NCBI GenBank assembly: GCA_034620365.1
Contig: JAQGEQ010000213.1
Location: 1,101,841 to 1,165,840, forward strand
Length of the DNA stretch: 64,000 nt
Direction: 5' to 3'
Source: Pegea sp. RAD2-039
Lineage: Eukaryota > Chordata > Thaliacea > Salpida > Salpidae
How positions within the stretch are numbered: position 1 is the stretch's first letter; every line of letters starts with the position of its first letter. A program made the translations under genes and the position numbers. Positions 13,088 through 26,220 of the stretch are shown piece by piece. The notes beneath the pieces are model-generated. The model did no database searches. It saw only the letters and a program-made list of their open reading frames with translations, and was not told the origin of the DNA.

Positions 13088-16000
13088 ATGATTCCTAATA
13101 AAATTGTTGATTTTACAAATGAAACTCAAAGCACTGACTCTTCTACTTTAGGAGTTCTGACTTATTCTGATACTGGAGGAATGATATATTCTGACTCAAA
13201 CGGTATGCAAGATTTTGAAGCAGAATTCTACTCGTCATCTCCAATCTCACAGGTAATTTGAAAACTTTTTACTTAAATTCATAAAGATGATTTGAAATTA
13301 ATAATAAATCTTGTGATGATTCTTCAAGAGTTTTAGATAATAATACTCATTATCATTGATTTAATTTCACAGCAAAAGTAATTGCAGAGCTTATTGCATG
13401 ATTTATTTAATCATTAGTATAACTTTCATTAAAATACAAGTGCCTCTTATGTTTTCTATAATCTCTCATATAGATCATGTGACTTTCATGTGAGATTTTA
13501 GTTCAATTATCTTCTACTAAAAGTGAGAGACTATTTTTTTGGATAGTTTCTCTGTACACATACTTACAATTAAAATCAGAAAAAGTTTTAGAATATGGTC
13601 ATAACTTAATAAAGTTTTTAAAGTATTAGGTATTTGCGGTCAGAAGATAGTTATTTTTATAAGTTATAGCTTACAGTTCTTAGATTGATAACTTAGCTTT
13701 AAGTTTCAACATTAATAAAGGTTTACAATATTCGATTATAAATATGATCTAAAAATAAACAATTTTGTTTATTTGTTTTTCAAAATTTTTTTTTTGTGAA
13801 AAAGCGCTTATAACAAACTTTTTCAGTTTTATAAATATAGTTCAGAGTTTATCTCAGTTTAAGTAAAACTCAATACAAGGGATTAGTGATCAGATAAATT
13901 TCATTAGTTGTTAAATAAACATTCAAATAGTCATAAAGTAAATACATCAAAGGAACAGGTTTTTTTCCAAATAATTTTTCTTTTGCACCGTTAGTTTGAA
14001 TGTGAAAACTTCTTTTAAATAAATTTTCTTGGGAAATTTCGTCAAATTTTGAAATAATAACTTCGTTTGAACTTTCTCGTCATGTGATTTTGAATATTTG
14101 ATTGAAAACTCTCTCATTGAGCTTATGTACACATAAATATCAACCAGTCTTATTTGTAGTAGCAGATTACATACGTGTTTAAGAATGTACTTAAAGTAAA
14201 CATTGTCATGTAATGACGTCATCTAATTGTATCTATAAAGATGCTATTCTCCTAACTACTAGGGTTCGTTGTCTTCGCTTCACTCGTTTCAAAAGCTTTT
14301 TTCTACGAACTTTTTAACTGATTGAAATGAGAATTATCGTGCTATACTTTTATGTCTTCACTAAGTGAATCGTTGAAAATAGATAGACTGAAAGTAGAAA
14401 GTTATAATTATTTTTACTATTAATTTAGCAAATAAGTTTTGAGGATAATTTGAAGAATTATCTTATTAATTTAAAACAGTTTTTTTTTTAATTCTAAGTT
14501 TATGCTTTCTTATAAAATGTTGTTTTATGGTTCATATGATAAGAAAAGTATCTATATTCAAAATTTCTAAATTCAGTTTTGAAATTTTTTGCATAACTTG
14601 AATGTCTTGTATAAAACTATTATTTTTATTTTTTAGTTAAAAGCAAAAATTTAGTTATATCTTTTTAATATACAGGTAAACTGTACAAATAGTTTGAAAA
14701 TGTGTATTTACATGATAAAATTTGTTAATAGATTTATCAATAAAGTTATTCTAAGACTAACTTATAGAAAAAATAAACCTCCAAATTTTGAAAGAGAGAC
14801 TTTTTAAGAAAGATTTGAAAATCCATTTTACAAAAAAATGTAAAATATTTTTAATATGTAAATATAAGATTAGCCTAAAAGCTTTGCGTAATATAAAATT
14901 GTATAATTGTTTTTTCAGAACTTATCTTCTTTGGCCTTAGTACCAGATACCAATATTGAGTTAGGACAAGAACCTTTTTTAATGTATGAAGGATCAAATA
15001 CTGAAGAAAACATTTCCTCAAACCAATACCATACATTAAACATCCCAACAAATAACGATGGACAGCTTAATGACCAGGCAATGGTAGTTGGACACCTACA
15101 GCCAACTGTTCCACAATTGGACCGCCAAATGTTACCACCTATTGGACACCAGTCGAATTATCAATGGATGGGAAACAACACAAACATGCAGGACTTTTCT
15201 ATTCTTTACTCTATGGGAAATACATCTTCAACACATCAACCAATCTCGAGGTTTTCGTCTTCTCTACCAGTTACCAACATGTTGAGTCATGATACTTCAT
15301 CTTCGTTTTCACAAAATAACAATGAAAGTCAGTCATCAAGCTTTTCGATGTCTGGACAGGGGATTGGCTTTGAACCATCTCGACAGCTTGCATCAACCAA
15401 CATTGTACGAATGAATGATGGCTCCGGTTATCGAAAAAATAAACAAAAAACGACTAATAAGATCCAAAAACCTAAAGGAACACCAGGAAGAAAAGTAAAA
15501 GTTCCTGATTATGAGGTAAATTTTCTTTTTTTTTCATAACACTGTTTAAGTTTTATTCAAATTTCCTAATTACTTTTATTCCTTAGTTATCACCTGCTGA
15601 AGCAAAAAAAAGACATATTCGTAGACAGCGGAATAAAATTGCGGCAGCAAAATGCCGGAATCGAAGAAGAGAGTTGACAGACCGCTTGCAGGGCGAGACA
15701 GACGAACTACAAAAGCAATTTCATCAGTTGAGTCATGAAGAACGTAAACTGCTACAGGAGAAAGAACACTTAGAATATATTTTAAAGACACATTCATCTT
15801 CCTGTAAAGTCGGAACTTCTACCGGAAACCAAAATAACCCTCAAATCAGTTCTTCTTCATTGAATCTAAAGTCATTAGACAGAAGAAATGAGACACAAAT
15901 TAACTCAAACCAATCTAGTGAATTCTTTTCATCATTAGATAATGTGATATACGATGAAAATAATGAGTTACAAATGAATCATTCATACCATCCACATTCT

Positions 16001-16378
16001 CATACTTCTAAAACATTACCACAGTTGAAATATCAAACAGCCATGGCTGATTCATCTATACACTATGGCATTCCTCCGCAGCAAGCGATAGAACCACCTT
16101 TTAGTAACGAAGTTGCTATTAATACTCCAGTTTGCACTTTAGTAACACCTTCAAATTCTTCTTCTTCTGTTTTTACTTTTCCTTCATTATCAATGTCACA
16201 TAGCAGTGAAGCTGTCACCACAAATAGTGGTTTCAAAGCCCAGACACTGGTCTCCTCTGAAAATTCATATCAGTCCTTATCCAACCAAGCTTGTTTAGTT
16301 GAGTTTAGACGAAGAGATTCATCGTCAAGTGATGAAAGTATGGAGTCTAACCATTCCCATAACCTTCTAACGCTATGA
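13088..16378 (+). CDS. FOS: Fos-family bZIP transcription factor (AP-1 subunit)
   Basis: There are three coding exons, all joined in phase 0: 13088-13252, 14919-15515, 15587-16378, giving about 517 residues. An acceptor at 13054 precedes the ATG exon. Exon 3 opens with the bZIP: the basic region is [17 protein letters not shown], with the Fos/Jun redox cysteine at about residue 277. It is followed by E-L-T-D-R-L-Q-x-E-T-D and a leucine heptad at about 288, 295, 302, 309 and 316, ending in E-Y-I-L and a nearby C-K. The N-R-R-R-E-L-T-D-x-L-Q-x-E-T-D block is diagnostic of Fos rather than Jun or ATF. The flanks are Ser/Asn/Gln-rich, as in transactivation regions. Fos proteins dimerise with Jun and bind TGA(G/C)TCA sites in the nucleus. 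The protein is longer than vertebrate c-Fos (380 aa), mainly through low-complexity flanks. The family call is firm; gene structure is inferred from splice phase. Confidence 0.93.
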
Positions 16379-18480
16379 AATTTGAAAAGAATTAAAATCT
16401 TTTATTACAGCTGCTATTTGTGTCAATTTTATTCGTATTCTATTTATGCACCAATCAAAAAGCATTCTAACATTGAAATTAATTATCTTATTTATTCAGG
16501 AATTTCATATTCACAATTTTAAAGTGTTTTTTCTATACTTTATTTTAAACTATTTGGACAACGACTATCTACATATTTTGTTTTCCAAGCGATTCATTCG
16601 TAAAGTAGTTATATACGTTGACTAATATTTCAATAATGTTTATTGCTTTTATTTATTGTTGGTGTTTAAATTCAAATATCACACTTCATTAAAATTTATA
16701 AAACATTTAGACGATTTTTCATTTTATAAAAATATAAATTTCGAGCAAAAGCAAGTTAAGTGTTCTTAGGAGGCAATATCACTTTAGGCGTGATGATTAA
16801 TAAAATCCAATAACTCTCAGATTAGTCAGCTCATGAAAAATCATTTTTTTGTAACTACCCTAAAATCAAAAACTTGAAACAAAAGTTAAAAGTAGAACTG
16901 GAAAATGTTAATTATAAACTCTTTTGAATAATTCTTAATCTATTTTATTAAGTTTTTTTATTCATGGTAAGGACTTACAAGTATATATTATATTTAAACA
17001 TATATATCAGGTCAATTAGTATCAAATCTTCAGTTTTTTAGCAGTTTGTATTCTTCCACGAAAAACTTGATAAAACTTTTCTTTGTTTCTGGAAAATTCT
17101 TTTGTTTATTGATATACAAATATTTCTAGAAACGCCCTTTGTATACTTTACTTCTTTTATGAATTACTAGATGCAAATAACTTTATCAAAAATATGCGAA
17201 TATCTCTGGCCTAGCATTATTGTTTTTTTTCTTCACTCTAAATATACTTTCAGTTTAATCAATACAGATCAATACTTAATTTTTTGCTTTTTAACTTGGA
17301 TTATAATTTTCAACTGATTACCAAACCAAATCTTCAAACAATTCTCCTAACTTAATATTTAAAAGATTAAAGATTTACTTTAGTTGGGTGTAAGAAGTGA
17401 AAGCAAGTACTAAATGTACATTAAGTACTAAAAAATGTACATTAAGTACTAAAAAATGTACTTATATTAAAACAAAATTAAATTTAAAAGTATTTGTTAC
17501 GTCTAAATAACATTAATTTATTATTTGTACTAAATACTTTTCTCACTTTATCAGTTGCAAAGGTTAGGATAATAACCTTAATACTCTTATTTTTCAAGAG
17601 TATAATAAAATTTCTAAAAAATATTTTTTAATGAATTAGGGTTTAATTTTATAGCTTTGACTTTCGTTCGAGAAGTCTAAGAAGCTTTAGGTGCTGATTT
17701 TACTCAACATGTCGCAACTAATTTTGTTAAAAACTATACAGTTTACAAATCAGTTGTTATTTTGATTCTGGATAGACACAAATTGATACAAGATAATATT
17801 TCTAACATATGTTTTACTTTATACAAATTATTTGTTTATAAATATAATTGTTATTATAATTTTCAAAACTTGTTTATAAATAAATAAATTTTTCTTTCAT
17901 AAAAGTCAATAAACTTTGGAAATATTTGTTCAATAATTAAAAAGTTTATAAATATTATTTATCTTAAGACCTGTTGTCTAAAATAAATGATTGCTTGAGA
18001 CATACATGGAACAAAACTTTATTTTTCCTGCATTAACTTTCAGACAATTATGGTAACTATAAGTAAACAGTTTTTCAAAAAAAATAATCTTGTAGCTAAT
18101 ATATAATATTAGACTTACAAACTTTTTTCATTTTATTTTAGTTTTAAGCTTGGCATTAATGGTTATTCTAAAATTTGAACTGTCAATAAAAGCTTAGTTT
18201 TCAAATGTTAACTAAATTAATTAGGTCTCCAATAAAGTTGTAATCTTCGATTATCAGAATTTCAAATCTCAAAGATATATAAGAGTTTACATTTGGATTT
18301 ACAATATCTTTCTCGTCAATTCCTAAAATGTCTTCTAGATTTTTATCTATTTTTTTTGTGAAGTAGCTCATAGATCATCTTTAATGCCACTTTGTGAAAA
18401 TAAAACTTAAAAATTTTGTAAACTGATATCTGGTTAGATTCCTCAACGAAATCAATATTCTCCTGTGAAAAAGTCCCATA
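16379..18480. other. Downstream region of Fos gene, no further gene
   Basis: AT-rich DNA probably starting with the Fos 3' untranslated region. It holds the 21-bp tandem repeat listed separately and no supported exon. Confidence 0.45.
17405..17465. repeat. Short 21-bp tandem repeat (about 2.7 copies)
   Basis: The unit AATGTACATTAAGTACTAAAA recurs with exact 21-base spacing; its ATGT core begins at 17414, 17435 and 17456. Each unit contains the palindromic-looking words GTAC and AGTACT. No function is suggested. Confidence 0.85.
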
Positions 18481-19199
18481 ATAGTAATGGTCTATACTTG
18501 CAAAGATTGCCAGGTGATATACGTAGTTAAGGCGGCCTGTAACTGAGAGAAAACCTTAGCTTGATATCGCTTACAGCACAAGTTGGACAGCACTCAATGG
18601 ATTATTACTAGTCCTTATTGTACCGAACTTTTCTATTTATTAACCGTCTTTAAGATCTTTTCTATCAAGGCCTCTGGGTTTAGTAACTACTGGTCTCCAA
18701 CCAATTCTGAGATGTATAAGCAGTTGAAATGGCTGATATTAGCCTTGGCCAGTGCTCCAACATGTTTGAGATTTACTATCAAGTTTTCTTTTGGATCTTC
18801 TAATTCAAATACTACCTTGTTATGACATTTGGGAAACATTTTCCCATGAAGAACAAACTACTTTATTTTCTTATAATGTTGTTTTAACAGCTGAAAGTAA
18901 AATTCACGAAAATTATTCACTTTACAAACACTGGTCTTGTGAGAAATTTCAAACTTAAATTAATTTCTAACTTTCTTAGCTTTAAACTATGAGCTAGTGT
19001 TCAGTTTATGAAAACGTTCTTAAGGCCTTTTCAATGATTACCTTAAAGACCTTTTCATCTATATGTAGAATCACTAAAGAATGATTTAATTCACTTGAAA
19101 GCTGAATAGATCTTAGAACTTCAAGGACTTAGACAATCATAGCGATTCTCTCTTTTCTTTATCTAACAGACTATTTTCTGATTTGCCTTCTTTGAAGAT

Positions 19200-19870
19200 C
19201 ATGTACTCCCTTTTTCTTCATTTAAAACACGTACTTCAAATGGCAGACAGTTTCTAAAAGCATGAGTTCTGGTATTTCCACATTATAAACAGACGCTTCT
19301 AGTGACCGCTACTGTAACTTCTGTGTATCTTACTTTTCAAATCAACAAATTTACTGTTTCTTCTACTGCACCCATTAAAGAGCCATTCCTGAAGATTTGA
19401 TGTTCCTGTTTCATCAACCGTCGCCGTTCTTCTCATGAATTTGTTTCATTTATAAACAAGTTCCTGTTCAATCCATCTCTGTATTCAATCGCTATGACTT
19501 CCTTAAAATTTGCAGTCTTTTGCCAAACGTACTAAAATGTAATAAGTGTATTTCAACGATTGATTTGGTTTTTGCTTCTTCGATGACTCAATTAAATCTT
19601 ATTTGACTTCTTGAGTTGTTTGAACGTTCACTCAGCTTCTATATCTATTTTAAAACCGTCAAAGTATTTATAAATGCCACGGCTACAAACTAACAGGTGT
19701 ACCCAATTCGTCCTCATAAGCCTCATCCAACCTAAGCATGTCTGAGAAGCTGAAAGTTTTCTCCCAGAGACACGACCAGAGATTTCGTATCTTATTTACA
19801 GAAGAGCTAAGGTCATTTAGCAGCTGGCTCAATTTTGAAAGCTGAATTTTTTCACTTAGTCATATTTGTT
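19200..19870 (-). mobile_element. Possible decayed LTR-retrotransposon gag segment
   Basis: On the minus strand, broken frames read L-A-K-D-C-K-F, then I-Q-x-W-I-E-Q-E-L, and further on C-x-x-C-G-N-T-R-T-H-A-F-R-N-C (near 19280). Gypsy-like gag proteins have a comparable 'LA-x-x-C-x-F ... IRD' block followed by a CCHC zinc knuckle. Here the knuckle has five instead of four residues between the second Cys and the His, and stops interrupt the frame. The surrounding 18480-19200 is likewise G+C-richer than the flanks but was not identified. This is a weak call; it may be another repeat type. Confidence 0.3.
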
Positions 19871-22800
19871 TAAATAAATACCAACTTCCATGTTGCTGTC
19901 TTCTAACGACCAAATATCAGCATGAAAATGGTCATAGTATTCATCTTCAACTTGAGGTAATTAAAAAAAGAAAGGTATCTGACATATCTAAGTATTCACC
20001 CCACAAAAATCCTGACAAACCAAAATCACATGGTTTTATTTTAAGCTGGTGATTAAAAAGAAAATTAAGTGGCTTATATTAAGATGAGTAGCTCTGTAAT
20101 TATACATATAACTGCACAAACCTATTTTTTAAAATTTATTAATGTCTTATGTCATTTATTGATTACTTTAAAGATCGCATTTTTCCATGGGTTCTCAGAG
20201 TTTGATTGTTAAAAGTAATCTAGCAAATAATCTTAATAATGCCAAAAGGACCTTTAATAGGATTAACCACAGTTTAGAATTTTCTTCCTTACTTTATCAA
20301 CGCAAAAAAATCAGTCATTTCTTTTGAAATTTTGTAAAAAGAGTGTGACTTAATTAATTTGTTGACAAACCATAATTAGTACAGCCATTTTCGTTGCTTA
20401 TTCTATTATAACTCGTACAGATTCATTTTGGCGATGATTTTATTTTTTTGCTCTACACCAAAGGTGCTTGACAAAAGAATTGTATAATTTATTATTTACA
20501 GACATGCGTTACATGAATTAAACTTTAAAAACAATCTGATATTAACTTCAGAAATTATAATTGATGAATTAATGATAAAAAACAGTTTTGGAAAATATGA
20601 TTTTACTTTGGTTGAAATTCATTTCAAAAACAATTGATTTTCATTAAAAAAGTTGTTTCTACAATTGTTTTTAGTTGTTAAGAAATTATGGTTCTTTTTT
20701 GAACATTTCTTAATTTTCTTAATTTTTGTTTTAGTCAGCATTATAGTGCAATCAATTTTGTGTCAATTAAACTTGGTTAAAATACCTTAAAAAATACCGA
20801 AAAATGAAAGCCAAATTGACATGATCACAAGTTTGTTTGTTAGATTTTTAGCTTATTCTTTAACTTCTATTTCATTTAAGTTGCTTATATTTTATCCTAA
20901 CGTTTAAATTGAAACTAAAATAACTCATGATAACGAGTAAATTTTGCAATATTTCAAAAGTATATCTACAATTATTAGTTATTTACCAAGAAGTAATAAA
21001 AACCCAAGATATAAAATTGTGTTATTGCAGTTGATACATTTCTTATAAAAACTTGAATTTTTTAAAGATATTTTTTTTTAATTTTGGAAAATCATTTACT
21101 TTTTGTATTTATTTGAAAAGAAATATTTTTTTTTATGCTGTAATTGTTTTAATCAAAAATGTTAAGTAACTTTATGCTTGTACTTTTGATTTTATTTATT
21201 TAAATGTAATTAATAGAACTATAGTGATTAAAACTTTTTTACTTAACTTACATCTAAAAAAGTTTTTATTCTGATAGAAAATTATTGATAAAGGTTTCAT
21301 TTAAAAATAGTTTTCTAATTCTTATACCCTATCTTATATAAAATTAGTTTAATGTTATTTGAATAGTTTCTTTACAGTACAGCCTTTATTGTACAACCTA
21401 AAAAAACTTTTTTTGTATTAATAAAATACTTTTACATAACCTTACTTTTAGATATCTGTTTTTACAAATTTTTTTTTTGGTTTAATGAATTTTTCAAAAA
21501 AATATTTTGAGAAAATCCTAGTTAATTTTAAACTGTTAGAATATTAATAATAGTTAGCATTTTTTAGAATATGTACTTAAATATCTTCACTTTTATTGTA
21601 TGAGTGCTAGGATTGTAAGATGTAAACTAATTTATAAAAGGTTTATTTTGTGTAACAATGCATTAAAACATAGTTACAGGTTAAATGCAATTTAGTAAGA
21701 TATTGTTTTCTATTATTATTTGTAAATACATTTTTGATTATTAATCGATTACAAGTATGAACATTTATGAAATATTGTGTGTGATGACAAAAGTAGAAAT
21801 GATCATATGATGAGAATGTTTCTATCTGCTTTATTCAAAAACTCTTTTAAATGATTACTTATAGTTGCATTAGTTTTTATTACAAATAATGTTTCTAAAT
21901 CAAGTATTTTTACAGTATTAAATGTTTGAAATTATTCAAATAAAACTTCTATCTGCTATAAATGCTTTGAAGGTCTCTTATTAACTTCAATAGTTTTAAG
22001 TTAGAATCTTAAAAGATATTACATTTTACAGGTATCAAACTTAATGTAATAATTCAAATTATATCATTTTAATCTTATGTTAGCTGCTTTTGTTTTTTCT
22101 TGCATGTAATTCGTATAGGTGGTATAACTGTATACTAGAATTGAAAGTAATTAACCTTTAATTGTTAGTCAAGCTTAGTCTAGATAGAAACTCAAAATTT
22201 TGTATTGCCAATGAGAAATACTTTTTTTAATAATTGTACTGTAGCTTATATTGACAAAAAGCTTTTATATTTTCTAAATTAATTGGCTAAGACTTAACTT
22301 AAATAAAAGGAATAAAAAGAAAACGTTTTAATCTTTTTATTAATCAAATTAAAAACTTGTTAAGACGTTTTATCGTATATTTTAAAAAGAGTTTAGTTTT
22401 TTCCCAGTATAAACGCTGAATACTTTTAGTGAATTTTTAGTTAAATGACCTTGAATTAATTCTTCCAATTATAAAAAAAAGTTTGTTTTGTTTTTAGGGG
22501 ATTATGCTGTCAGCTTTATTTCGGTAGCTGATGTAGTTTTAGTCTAGATAGTTTTTTTTATTTAAAAAAATAGGCTTCTTTTTAAAGATAACAGTTTTTT
22601 AACAAAACGAAATTCGGTAATGATTAACAAAATACTATCAAATGTAAAACTCTGTTTCAAAATTTTCATCTTTCTATTTAAAATATTTATAGCTACGATT
22701 CCCAAATCAGATCAAAACTTTACTCGAAATATCTTCAATTAAAATATGTATTTATTTATCTAACTCAAAATTAGCGACAAAATGTTTTTGTAAAAATATA

Positions 22801-23184
22801 AAATTAACTGTTACAATCTTATTTGTGAAATTATTTCTAAAATTTTGTAGCTATTGAATAAAAAAATTAACTGAAGAACAAGTATTTGGTATTAAATCTT
22901 TTATTGAAAGAATTGTGATGTAGTTTATTCTAAGCAGATTTTTATAATGTAAACTTGTGATTAAAGCTGTTCGTTTCAAAAGTAACTAAAAATTATAATA
23001 TAAATCAGTTTGTTACTAATAGTTATTATATCTCTGATACCTTTTAAATTCTTTGATACTTTTGTGAAATTGCTTGTTTCTTAATCGTAAGTAAATGTAA
23101 AAATTTTGAACATCAAAGTTCCAAACGGTTTCTAAGTTCCTCCCTCAATTTATAGAAAACTCAGTCTTATGTAATTATTGAAGA
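19871..23184. other. Intergenic, no gene seen
   Basis: Very AT-rich. No conserved frame or exon pair was seen. The sequence just before the kinase gene contains an acceptor-like TTTATAG ending at 23155, which may bound a 5' untranslated intron of that gene. Confidence 0.45.
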
Positions 23185-24216
23185 ATGAAAATGTTCTGCT
23201 GTTTTAAACCTAATAAATCTTTAAGTAACGAATGCTTAAAAAAGAAAGCATACCAATCAAAAAGTTACTACTATAAAACTAAGGAACCAGACTATAAAGA
23301 TATTAGCAAAACCATTCAATTTAGATGTAGAGAGTTTGATGTCAAACATCTTGTTCGTATTGGAGTTAAAACTGACAACTTGATTGATTTACAACAATTG
23401 AAAATAACTCAAATTCTTGGTAAGGGAGGTTATGGAACAGTTTTTGCTGCTATCGATTGTTCATCCAATAACGAGTATGCTGTAAAAGTCATAAGCGATG
23501 TAGGCCATGAACATTTTGAGGAGGAAGTAAAACAAGAGTTAGAGCTTGTAAAAGAACTGAATCATCCAAACATTGTTAAAGTATACGACGCTTTTATGAC
23601 ACCTACAACTGGCTATTTAGTGATGGAAGCTTGTTTCAATGGTGATTTATATAATTATATCGGCGAATATTTTCCATTTACTGAAGACGAAACGAAGTTC
23701 TTGTCTTGGCAAATGGTTTCTGCTGTAAAATATCTTCATGATTTAAGTGTTGCCCATCGAGATATTAAATCAGAAAACTTTCTTATTACAGACGATAGAC
23801 TTAAGCTGTGTGATTTCGGATTAGCAGGAAGGTTTGAAGCTCGATGCTCAATAAGGGTGGGAACAAAAGCTTACTCTTCACCACAATTGTTACAAAACAA
23901 TTATGATCCGTTTAAAACTGATATATGGGCACTTGGATGTACTATATTCGAGTTGTGGTCACTTAAACTTCCATTCAAAGGACGTGAACTTAGAACTGCA
24001 GCTAGATTATCAATGATGCCAAGACTTTTATTTCCTAAAGTCATTCCAAAAATGTGTGCAAATCTCATTAAACATATGATCAGGTATAATGAATTAAGTA
24101 GGTTTAACATAGACCAAGTCGCTTGTCATAAATGGTTCAAAGGTAGAGAAAGCTTGCTATCTAAGAAAGTAGATGAATTTAATGAAGAAAATGAGATAAT
24201 TTCAACAAGACTTTGA
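23185..24216 (+). CDS. Intronless serine/threonine protein kinase
   Basis: A single uninterrupted frame encodes 343 residues. The kinase domain covers about 72-319: glycine loop G-K-G-G-Y-G-T-V (79-86), ATP-anchoring lysine in Y-A-V-K-V-I (K101), helix-C glutamate in the E118/E120 region, catalytic loop H-R-D-I-K-S-E-N (D193), D-F-G (D210), and D-I-W-A-L-G-C in helix F. It should therefore be catalytically competent. The APE motif reads S-P-Q (232-234), so its glutamate is replaced. The loop and the lack of introns recall CAMK-group kinases such as the testis-specific TSSK family, but I cannot assign a subfamily. The N-terminal 70 residues are basic with a C-C pair at 5-6, a possible palmitoylation site. 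The ATG at 23185 is the first in frame. Substrate and pathway are unknown. Confidence 0.9.
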   Translation: MKMFCCFKPNKSLSNECLKKKAYQSKSYYYKTKEPDYKDISKTIQFRCREFDVKHLVRIGVKTDNLIDLQQLKITQILGKGGYGTVFAAIDCSSNNEYAVKVISDVGHEHFEEEVKQELELVKELNHPNIVKVYDAFMTPTTGYLVMEACFNGDLYNYIGEYFPFTEDETKFLSWQMVSAVKYLHDLSVAHRDIKSENFLITDDRLKLCDFGLAGRFEARCSIRVGTKAYSSPQLLQNNYDPFKTDIWALGCTIFELWSLKLPFKGRELRTAARLSMMPRLLFPKVIPKMCANLIKHMIRYNELSRFNIDQVACHKWFKGRESLLSKKVDEFNEENEIISTRL

Positions 24217-24700
24217 TTGCCTTTTACGCATTTCAGATGCAATCATGTTTTACTTTTTAATACAAAATAGTTTGAAACTGCATTTGTTTTAATTGAGAAT
24301 TATTAAAAGTAATTAATGTGTAAGCAATAAGAGTTTTACTTTTAATTTTTGCTGATATCTTCAAGATAAAACTAAAAGACTTCAATTCAACATTATAGTC
24401 ATAGAAAACTTGATAGATTTTGATAGAAAAATGATAAATCTAGCAAGGTACTTTAGATATTTATTAGTAATAACCAACTCTGTTCAAAATCATCGCCTCT
24501 CTGTCCTCTCATAGAAAATTAATGGACCTTATCAAAAAATTTACAAACCCATCTTCCAAAAAATGTTCTTACAATATCTGCAACGACTTGGATTTGTAAG
24601 AGACGGAAGATTTATCAGAAGTTTCAAACTCTCCTGATCAGGCTTCATTGAATATCTTTCCACAGCATAACTTCGGAAACATCAGAGCTTTTCTACTTTA
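24217..24700. other. Kinase 3' flank, no gene seen
   Basis: AT-rich spacer with no supported coding exon. Confidence 0.4.
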
Positions 24701-25500
24701 TATACTGCAATTCGTTTAAGGTGACTTTTGTTTCTCCGATGGAATTAAAAACTGTGGGTGGTAGGGAGCTGTTCTACCAGAGACTTGCATAGTGAATAAA
24801 AGGATAATGTGAAGTGGAACTATAAAAGGATAGGAAAGAAGTTCCAGCACAATAAAGTTTGTTGCTTTCACTTCCACCGTGGTTATAACAACTTCTATGG
24901 AATTCATTATTATAGTTGGGAAAACGCTTATATATCTCCCCTCACCGTTTGTGATAGCTTCCATCCTGCTCTTCCTCGCAGTAAGAAAGCTTAGGACTCC
25001 TTATTGATCCCTGATTGGATGCGGTAGACTCTTTCTTGGTCTTCAGGCCGTGAGGTAAGATCTCTTCTTTTGCTTTACCTTTTAAGCTCTTCTACCTTAT
25101 AGCAACTATAGCGTCCAATTGCTCTTTCATTAAGCTGAGTAACACACAGATACTTTGTTTTGGTTTGGTTTGGATTGGATTTCATTTCAGCTCTTCTTTT
25201 ATTTCTTTTCCTATGCGGCTGCGGCCTTAACCGATATGCCAGCTCCGAAGTATCGGTTGTTCCACCGCAACAACCGCTCCAGCGCCGTTTCGGCTTCTAC
25301 ATAAGTCTGACAGATCTCAAAGTACTGGTACACGTCTTCGGTTGTACTTTTAACAAACGCTACCAATTTTCTCTAGTCTGTCCAGTTCGACCCACACTCT
25401 TCCATGTAATTGGTAAAAGTTTTCTTCCACTAATCCTATTTGCTGAGTGCCGACGAGCTATTTGGGTCTATAGACAGCTTACTTGGTTTCAGCAGTGTAT
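24700..25500 (-). pseudogene. G+C-richer relic with an RRM/UHM-like fragment
   Basis: This segment stands out from its AT-rich surroundings. On the minus strand, between about 25390 and 25224, a frame without stops contains A-E-T-A-L-E-R-L-L, then N-N-R-Y-F-G-A-G-I-S-V-K-A and a stop. That resembles the end of an RNA-recognition motif of the U2AF-homology type, whose hallmark is R-x-F (here R-Y-F) followed by G-G/x-x-I/V-x-A. No start, introns or first RNP motif are visible, and adjacent frames are broken. A decayed processed copy of an RNA-binding protein gene is one reading; an unrelated repeat is another. The 132-codon frame on the plus strand here (25160-25558) shows no family motif and is probably a shadow. 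Confidence 0.28.
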
Positions 25501-25559
25501 CCACTTTCTTTATAAAAAACTTTGTTATAGTAAAAAACTAAGATACTTATTCAAATAGA

Positions 25560-26220
25560 ATCTCATTCAAATCTATACAAGGTATAGCAAAAAGAAACTG
25601 TCTAAACTACTGCTAAATTTTGTCAGTACTAAGTTCCAATAGCACCAAAACAACTGGCAACAATTCGCCCAGGAAATAAATTATAATATTTTGAATAAAT
25701 TGTAATGATTATGACTCGTTATAAAAGCCTTATTCAAATTATTAAGAAGGCGACTTAAAACAGTGATAAGTAAAACAATATGCACTCTCCACAACACATT
25801 TCATTACTGAACGACATCGGTATATAAGAGAATGACGAATAACACATTTACGTCAGCGGCAAAATAATTCACTGTTATACCAGACTTAGTATAATAGGTA
25901 GTCTTAAGTACTCGTCTATCTCGTAGCTAATTTGTGAACTGAACATGTTATATGTTTTCTAACAAAGACAATATTACGTGTTTGTATTGTTTCAATTATT
26001 TCTTGGGATTTTCATGCTTTCATCATGTTTTTGTATTTGCACATTATCATTGTATCAAAAATAAGAAATAATTTTTTAGGGTAATTTTTGATTATATAAA
26101 ATTATGTAAGGTACTGATAAAGTTGAACATTAACTGCTATGAAACTATGTAAACATTTAACCGACTTAACTAACTGACATTGACTGTAATAGTCAACAAA
26201 AATTTCTCTAATAGGCTAGG
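25560..26220 (+). promoter_or_regulatory. Upstream flank of the HSD17B12-type gene
   Basis: Non-coding stretch immediately ahead of the reductase start codon. It presumably holds the promoter and 5' untranslated region, but no clear TATA box or other diagnostic site can be singled out. Confidence 0.3.

Noticed and set aside
4803-13088. Direct splice of the orphan exon to the Fos coding exon.
   Set aside because: Phase 1 at the donor versus a phase-0 entry at 13055; joining runs into a stop.
14250-14295. GGTTCG near a balanced patch, considered as a tRNA T-loop.
   Set aside because: No acceptor stem, D-loop or anticodon arm could be folded around it.
25160-25558. 132-codon plus-strand ORF, the longest in its area.
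   Set aside because: No motif or splice context; the opposite strand carries the better (RRM-like) signal.
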